Shown here piece after piece: positions 60,779-64,000 of a stretch of DNA of 64,000 bases. The DNA is from Caulobacter sp. RHG1. GTDB taxonomy: Bacteria; Pseudomonadota; Alphaproteobacteria; Caulobacterales; Caulobacteraceae. Positions within the stretch are counted from its first letter, which is position 1. Every line of letters begins with the position of its first letter. The stretch covers positions 310,001-374,000 of the forward strand of contig NZ_SMZP01000004.1 of NCBI RefSeq assembly GCF_013181195.1, read 5' to 3'. Below the pieces are notes generated by a model, which saw nothing but the letters and a program-made list of their open reading frames with translations, ran no database searches and was not told where the DNA came from. A program made the translations under genes and the position numbers.

Positions 60779-61303
60779 TTAGATGTAGCGGCGAAGCGAA
60801 CGGGCGAGCTCGGTGGCGCCGCCCTTCTTCTTGGTCTGCTGGGGCTGGTAGGCCACCCGGGCGTGTTCGATGCAGTAGGGGCCTTCCGACGAGCGGCGGC
60901 CGCAGAAGGTGAAGCCGTCCGACGACGGGTCGCCGATCGGCCACTTGCACATGTGCGCGCCCAGGGTCAGCACGGTGGCCGAGCCCGGCTCTTCGTGACG
61001 GAAGGCCGGCAGCGGGGCCGGCGCGGCGGCCACGGGGACCGACGCCGATGGCGCCTCGACCGGGGTCACGCGGCGCGGGGCTGACGGCATGGCCTGGGCG
61101 GCCGGACGCGCCGGACGCGGAGCCTTGAAGGCCGGACGCGCGGGTTGCGAGGGGGCCGCACGGCCCGACAGGCCCAGGCGGTGCACCTTGCCGATGACGG
61201 CGTTGCGCGTAACGCCACCCAGCTGTTTGGCGATCTGACTGGCAGACAGGCCGTCCAGCCAGAGCTTCTTCAAGGTCGAGACCCGTTCGTCGGTCCAGCT
61301 CAT
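60779..61303 (-). CDS. gcrA: Cell cycle regulator GcrA
   Basis: 174 residues from the ATG at 61303; an upstream frame extension is spurious. The N-terminus WTDERVSTLKKLWLDGLSAS and QIAKQLGGVTRNAVIGKVHR holds the DNA-binding helix-turn-helix. A Pro/Ala linker leads to the C-terminal domain with HMCKWPIGDP, FTFCGRRSSEGPYC and EHARVAYQP, which contacts the sigma-70 factor. GcrA works with CcrM methylation of GANTC sites to time S-phase gene expression. The protein is close to the C. crescentus one by eye. Confidence 0.98.
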   Translation of the reverse strand: MSWTDERVSTLKKLWLDGLSASQIAKQLGGVTRNAVIGKVHRLGLSGRAAPSQPARPAFKAPRPARPAAQAMPSAPRRVTPVEAPSASVPVAAAPAPLPAFRHEEPGSATVLTLGAHMCKWPIGDPSSDGFTFCGRRSSEGPYCIEHARVAYQPQQTKKKGGATELARSLRRYI

Positions 61304-61467
61304 AACCCGTCTCCGCCATTTGAACGGGAAGGCCGGCGTCCCCACGCCTGCCACCCCATATATGGTGATCAAACCGCCCCGCCGGCGGCTGTCCTACTAC
61401 ATATCGTAAAGAATGTGTTAAAGCGCACAATAGGCGGTAACGACTCTGTCCACAGAAACAAGATGTT

Positions 61468-61472
61468 GATTC
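61468..61472. promoter_or_regulatory. CcrM methylation site GATTC upstream of gcrA
   Basis: A GANTC site in the 236-base region between gcrA and the divergent permease gene. A second (GAATC, 61521-61525) lies 15 bases ahead of the permease start. A seven-of-nine match to a DnaA box (CTGTCCACA, 61446-61454) lies nearby. Confidence 0.6.
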
Positions 61473-61539
61473 ACGCAAGCCCAAGCTTGCGAAACGTGGC
61501 CGCAGAGCGCACATCCCTGAGAATCCAAGGGAAATTGCA

Positions 61540-62361
61540 GTGAGAGACATGGCCGAGAGCGTCATTCCGCCCCAGCCGCGCGACTACCGCGGTTGGAACT
61601 GGTCCGGCTTCGTCACCCTGTATCAGCGCGAAATCCGCCGATTCTGGAAGGTTGGGACTCAGACCGTCGCTGCGCCGGTGGTCACTACGCTGCTCTACAT
61701 GCTGGTGTTCGTGGTCGCGGTGGGCTCGAGCCGGCCGGCCGTCGGCGGCATCACCTTCGGCCATTTCGTGGCCCCGGGCCTGATCATGATGGCCATCCTG
61801 AACAACGCCTTCGCCAACGCCTCCTCGTCGCTGATCCAGGCCAAGATGATGGGCCTGACGCCCGACTTCCTGACCCCGCCGCTGTCGGCGCTGGAACAGG
61901 TGTTGGGCTTTTCGCTGGGGGCTGCGACGCGCGGCGTGGTGGTCGGTGCGGTGACGGCCCTGGTCATCGGCGTGCTGCCGGGCGCAGGCCTGTCGGTCGC
62001 CCACCCCTGGGCTATCCTCTATTTCGGCGTCACGGCCTCACTGATCCTGGGCATGGCCGGCGTGCTGGCCGGCCTGTGGTCGGAGAAATTCGACCAACTG
62101 GCGGCCGTGACCAATTTCGTGATCATGCCCATGACCTTCCTGTCGGGCACCTTCTATCTGGTCGACAAGCTGCCCGAGCCGTTCCGCACGGCCAGCCATT
62201 TCAACCCGTTCTTCTACCTGATCGACGGCTTCCGCTACGGCTTCATCGGCCATGCTGACGGTTCGATCGCCATCGGCGTCATCGCCACGGGCGCCCTGAC
62301 CCTCGGCCTGTTCCTGTGGTGCTGGCGCCTGTTCGTCACCGGTTACCGTCTGAAGAGCTGA
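61540..62361 (+). CDS. ABC-2 type transporter permease
   Basis: 273 residues from a GTG at 61540 with AGGGA ahead; an ATG at 61549 is an alternative. Six membrane helices are visible. SGFVTLYQREIRRFWKVGTQ is the usual amphipathic lead-in, MTFLSGTFYLVDKLPEPFRT is the ABC-2 signature, and HFNPFFYLIDGFRYGFIGH follows. It resembles E. coli YadH-type exporters of lipids or polysaccharides. The ATP-binding subunit is not next to it in the window. It is divergent from gcrA. Confidence 0.9.
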   Translation: MRDMAESVIPPQPRDYRGWNWSGFVTLYQREIRRFWKVGTQTVAAPVVTTLLYMLVFVVAVGSSRPAVGGITFGHFVAPGLIMMAILNNAFANASSSLIQAKMMGLTPDFLTPPLSALEQVLGFSLGAATRGVVVGAVTALVIGVLPGAGLSVAHPWAILYFGVTASLILGMAGVLAGLWSEKFDQLAAVTNFVIMPMTFLSGTFYLVDKLPEPFRTASHFNPFFYLIDGFRYGFIGHADGSIAIGVIATGALTLGLFLWCWRLFVTGYRLKS

Positions 62362-62445
62362 TTTTTCGTCGGTTTTTCAGGGACGTTTCACAGAGCCTTG
62401 ATTGACAGGCCGGCCTTGTGAGCCGACAACCTGCGGCCTTCCGGT

Positions 62446-62466
62446 CCCCGTGCTTTCAGCACGGGG
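62446..62466 (+). terminator. Terminator-like hairpin between the permease gene and argD
   Basis: Nine-base stem CCCCGTGCT/AGCACGGGG around TTC, followed by a pyrimidine run (GCTTCTTTCCTTTTT). It could end the permease transcript or attenuate entry into argD. Confidence 0.55.
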
Positions 62467-62495
62467 GCTTCTTTCCTTTTTGGGAGGCCGGTCAC

Positions 62496-63710
62496 TTGAG
62501 CACCGCGACGTCGTCCAATCCCTCGCAGAACCACATCATGGGCGTGTACAACCGCGCTCCGCTGGCGTTCGAACGAGGCCGAGGCGCGCGACTGTTCTCG
62601 ACCACGGGCGAAGAATATCTGGACTGCGTGGCGGGCATCGCCACCTGCGGTCTGGGCCACGCCCACCCGGCGCTGGTCGATGCGCTGAAGACCCAGGGCG
62701 AGAAGCTCTGGCACGTCTCCAACATCTACACGATCCCCGAGCAGGAAGTGCTGGCCGACAAGCTGTGCGCGGCCACCTTCGCCGATGTGGTGTTCTTCAC
62801 CAACTCGGGCACCGAGGCGATCGAATGCGCCCTGAAGGCCGCTCGTCGCTATCACGTGATGAACGGCCAGTCGGAACGCATCGACATCATCGGCTTCGAC
62901 GGCTCGTTCCACGGCCGCTCCTATGCCGCGGTCAACGCCTCGGGCAACGCCGGCTATCTGGACGGCTTCGGCCCGCGCCTGCCGGGCTTCATCCAGTTGC
63001 CGTTCGGCGACATGGACGCCTTGAAGGCCGCCATCGGTCCGACGACCGCCGGGATCATCATCGAGCCCGTGCAGGGCGAGGGCGGGGCGCGGTCGCTGAC
63101 CAGCGCTCAACTGCTGGAGCTGCGCCAGATCACCCGCGACGCCGGCATCCTGCTGATCTACGACGAAGTGCAGAGCGGCATGGGCCGGACCGGCAAGCTC
63201 TTCGCCCATGAATGGGCGCCGGGCAGCGAGCCGGACATCATGTGCGTGGCCAAGGCCCTGGGCGGCGGCTTCCCGGTCGGCGCCTGCCTGGCCTCGACCG
63301 AAGGCGCCAAGGGCATGACCCCCGGCACCCACGGCTCGACCTACGGCGGCAACCCGCTGGCCATGGCGGTCGGCAATGCGGCGTTCGACGCGATCAACAG
63401 CGATGAGCTGCTGGACAACGTCAACACCGTCGCCGGCTACTTCACCCAGCAGCTGAACGGCCTGAAGGACCGCTTCCCGGACGTCGTCGTCGACATCCGC
63501 GGCAAGGGTCTCCTGATCGGCATCAAGGTGGTTCCGAACAACCGCGAGTTCATGGTCATGGCCCGCGATCAGAACCTGCTGATCGCCGGCGGCGGCGACA
63601 ACTGCGTGCGCCTGCTGCCGCCGCTGAACCTGACCATCGAGGAAGCCAGCGAAGCGATCTCCAAGCTCGAGAAGGCTTGTGAAGTCGCCCGCGCCAAGGC
63701 CTCCGCCTAA
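62496..63710 (+). CDS. argD: Acetylornithine aminotransferase
   Basis: 404 residues from a TTG at 62496, chosen because GGGAGG lies eight bases ahead. The start HIMGVYNRAPLAFERGRGAR is typical. The PLP-dependent class III fold has FFTNSGTEAIECALKAARRY, ILLIYDEVQSGMGRTGKLFA and the PLP Lys in DIMCVAKALGGGFPVGACLA, then HGSTYGGNPLAMAVGN. It converts N-acetylglutamate semialdehyde to acetylornithine in arginine synthesis. argF follows after an intergenic repeat. Confidence 0.96.
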   Translation: MSTATSSNPSQNHIMGVYNRAPLAFERGRGARLFSTTGEEYLDCVAGIATCGLGHAHPALVDALKTQGEKLWHVSNIYTIPEQEVLADKLCAATFADVVFFTNSGTEAIECALKAARRYHVMNGQSERIDIIGFDGSFHGRSYAAVNASGNAGYLDGFGPRLPGFIQLPFGDMDALKAAIGPTTAGIIIEPVQGEGGARSLTSAQLLELRQITRDAGILLIYDEVQSGMGRTGKLFAHEWAPGSEPDIMCVAKALGGGFPVGACLASTEGAKGMTPGTHGSTYGGNPLAMAVGNAAFDAINSDELLDNVNTVAGYFTQQLNGLKDRFPDVVVDIRGKGLLIGIKVVPNNREFMVMARDQNLLIAGGGDNCVRLLPPLNLTIEEASEAISKLEKACEVARAKASA

Positions 63711-63724
63711 GATCCTCCAACCCC

Positions 63725-63808
63725 GTTTTCCCGGCGAAAGCCGGGACCCAGATCAAGCCCGTCGACTTCCCGGATGTATCTGGGCCCCGGCCTTCGCCGG
63801 GGAGACGG
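63725..63808. repeat. Intergenic palindromic repeat between argD and argF
   Basis: Left hairpin CCCGGC-GAAA-GCCGGG (63730-63745) followed by ACCCAGATC; right part TATCTGGG followed by CCCCGGCCTTCGCCGGGG (63785-63802). The two halves form a larger imperfect palindrome around CCCAGAT/ATCTGGG. Confidence 0.8.
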
Positions 63809-63824
63809 GAATAGGGATAGTCCG

Positions 63825-64000
63825 ATGACTCAACCCCGCCACTTCATCGACCTGTGGAAGCTGGACGGCGCGACCCTGCGCCTGATGCTCGACGACGCCC
63901 ACGCCCGCAAGAGCGCCCGCAAGGGCTGGCCGCAGGGCAAGGTCGACGCCGACGCGCCGGCCAAGGACCGCGTGTTGTCGATGATCTTCCAGAAGAACTC
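63825..64000 (+). CDS. argF: Ornithine carbamoyltransferase (cut by window end)
   Basis: The first 58 codons are present and the rest lies past base 64000. The start [20 protein letters not shown] and [10 protein letters not shown] match the family N-terminus; the carbamoyl-phosphate motif STRTR would follow immediately. It turns ornithine and carbamoyl phosphate into citrulline. It follows argD as in many alphaproteobacteria. AGGGAT lies at good spacing ahead of the ATG. Confidence 0.94.
   Translation, partial: MTQPRHFIDLWKLDGATLRLMLDDAHARKSARKGWPQGKVDADAPAKDRVLSMIFQKN

Noticed and set aside
1..64000. CRISPR array, insertion sequence or integrated element
   Set aside because: No regularly spaced direct repeats, transposase, integrase or attachment-site duplication was seen on either strand.

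Overview
The window is GC-rich, tightly packed alphaproteobacterial chromosome and looks like Caulobacter, close to C. crescentus/vibrioides or C. segnis. The strongest pointer is an intact gene for the Caulobacterales cell-cycle regulator GcrA at 60779-61303. TonB-dependent uptake, class II DAHP synthase, a KdsD/GlmU/LpxL envelope set and many GTG or TTG starts fit this. I see no phage, insertion sequence, CRISPR array or other clear mobile island. The only extra-genic repeats are short palindromic intergenic elements.

Layout. 1-5413: a minus-strand cell-surface signalling locus (ECF sigma factor, FecR-like anti-sigma regulator, TonB-dependent receptor with an STN domain), followed downstream by a Tat-exported phospholipase C-type phosphoesterase cut by the window edge. 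5680-13837: tRNA-Val(CAC), gph, then glmU-rpiA-gor-O-antigen-ligase-like genes with stop/start overlaps, the class II DAHP synthase, and a frameshifted two-domain retropepsin-like gene. 13928-24043: a FATP-type acyl-CoA synthetase, a membrane-anchored AraC regulator divergent from a DUF2306 protein, an M23 lipoprotein with an exported partner, panD, a SIMPL-domain protein and a CAU-anticodon tRNA. 24121-33686: a beta-lactamase-fold hydrolase, free-methionine-(R)-sulfoxide reductase, a tightly overlapping acetyltransferase/glycosyltransferase/cupin operon, mmsA, a VanX-type dipeptidase, and two nuclease genes whose stop codons lie in copies of one 29-bp repeat.

33764-46802: an SMR transporter, a phosphate module (DUF47, PiT, NUDIX), a molybdenum hydroxylase pair, upp, a nucleosidase-type exported protein, an amidohydrolase, pgm and kdsD. 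46946-53676: gpmA, two tandem pentapeptide-repeat proteins, an Hsp20 gene preceded by a ROSE-type RNA thermometer, and two tandem exported SAM-methyltransferase-like proteins with an exported partner. 53767-64000: an SCP2 protein, a hydrolase, hisN, an XRE regulator, an LpxL-type acyltransferase, a single-domain response regulator, an M23 protein with a His-to-Cys change, xseA, gcrA, an ABC-2 permease and argD-argF (argF cut by the window edge).

Most of the window is housekeeping: envelope precursors (glmU, kdsD, pgm, lpxL), amino acids (aroG-type, argD, argF, hisN), pantothenate (panD), nucleotides (upp) and central carbon (rpiA, gpmA). The candidates for undescribed biology are the exported methyltransferase pair, the acetyltransferase/glycosyltransferase/cupin operon, the pentapeptide pair and the repeat elements that end coding sequences. 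All functions are read from sequence motifs by eye; no database search was run.
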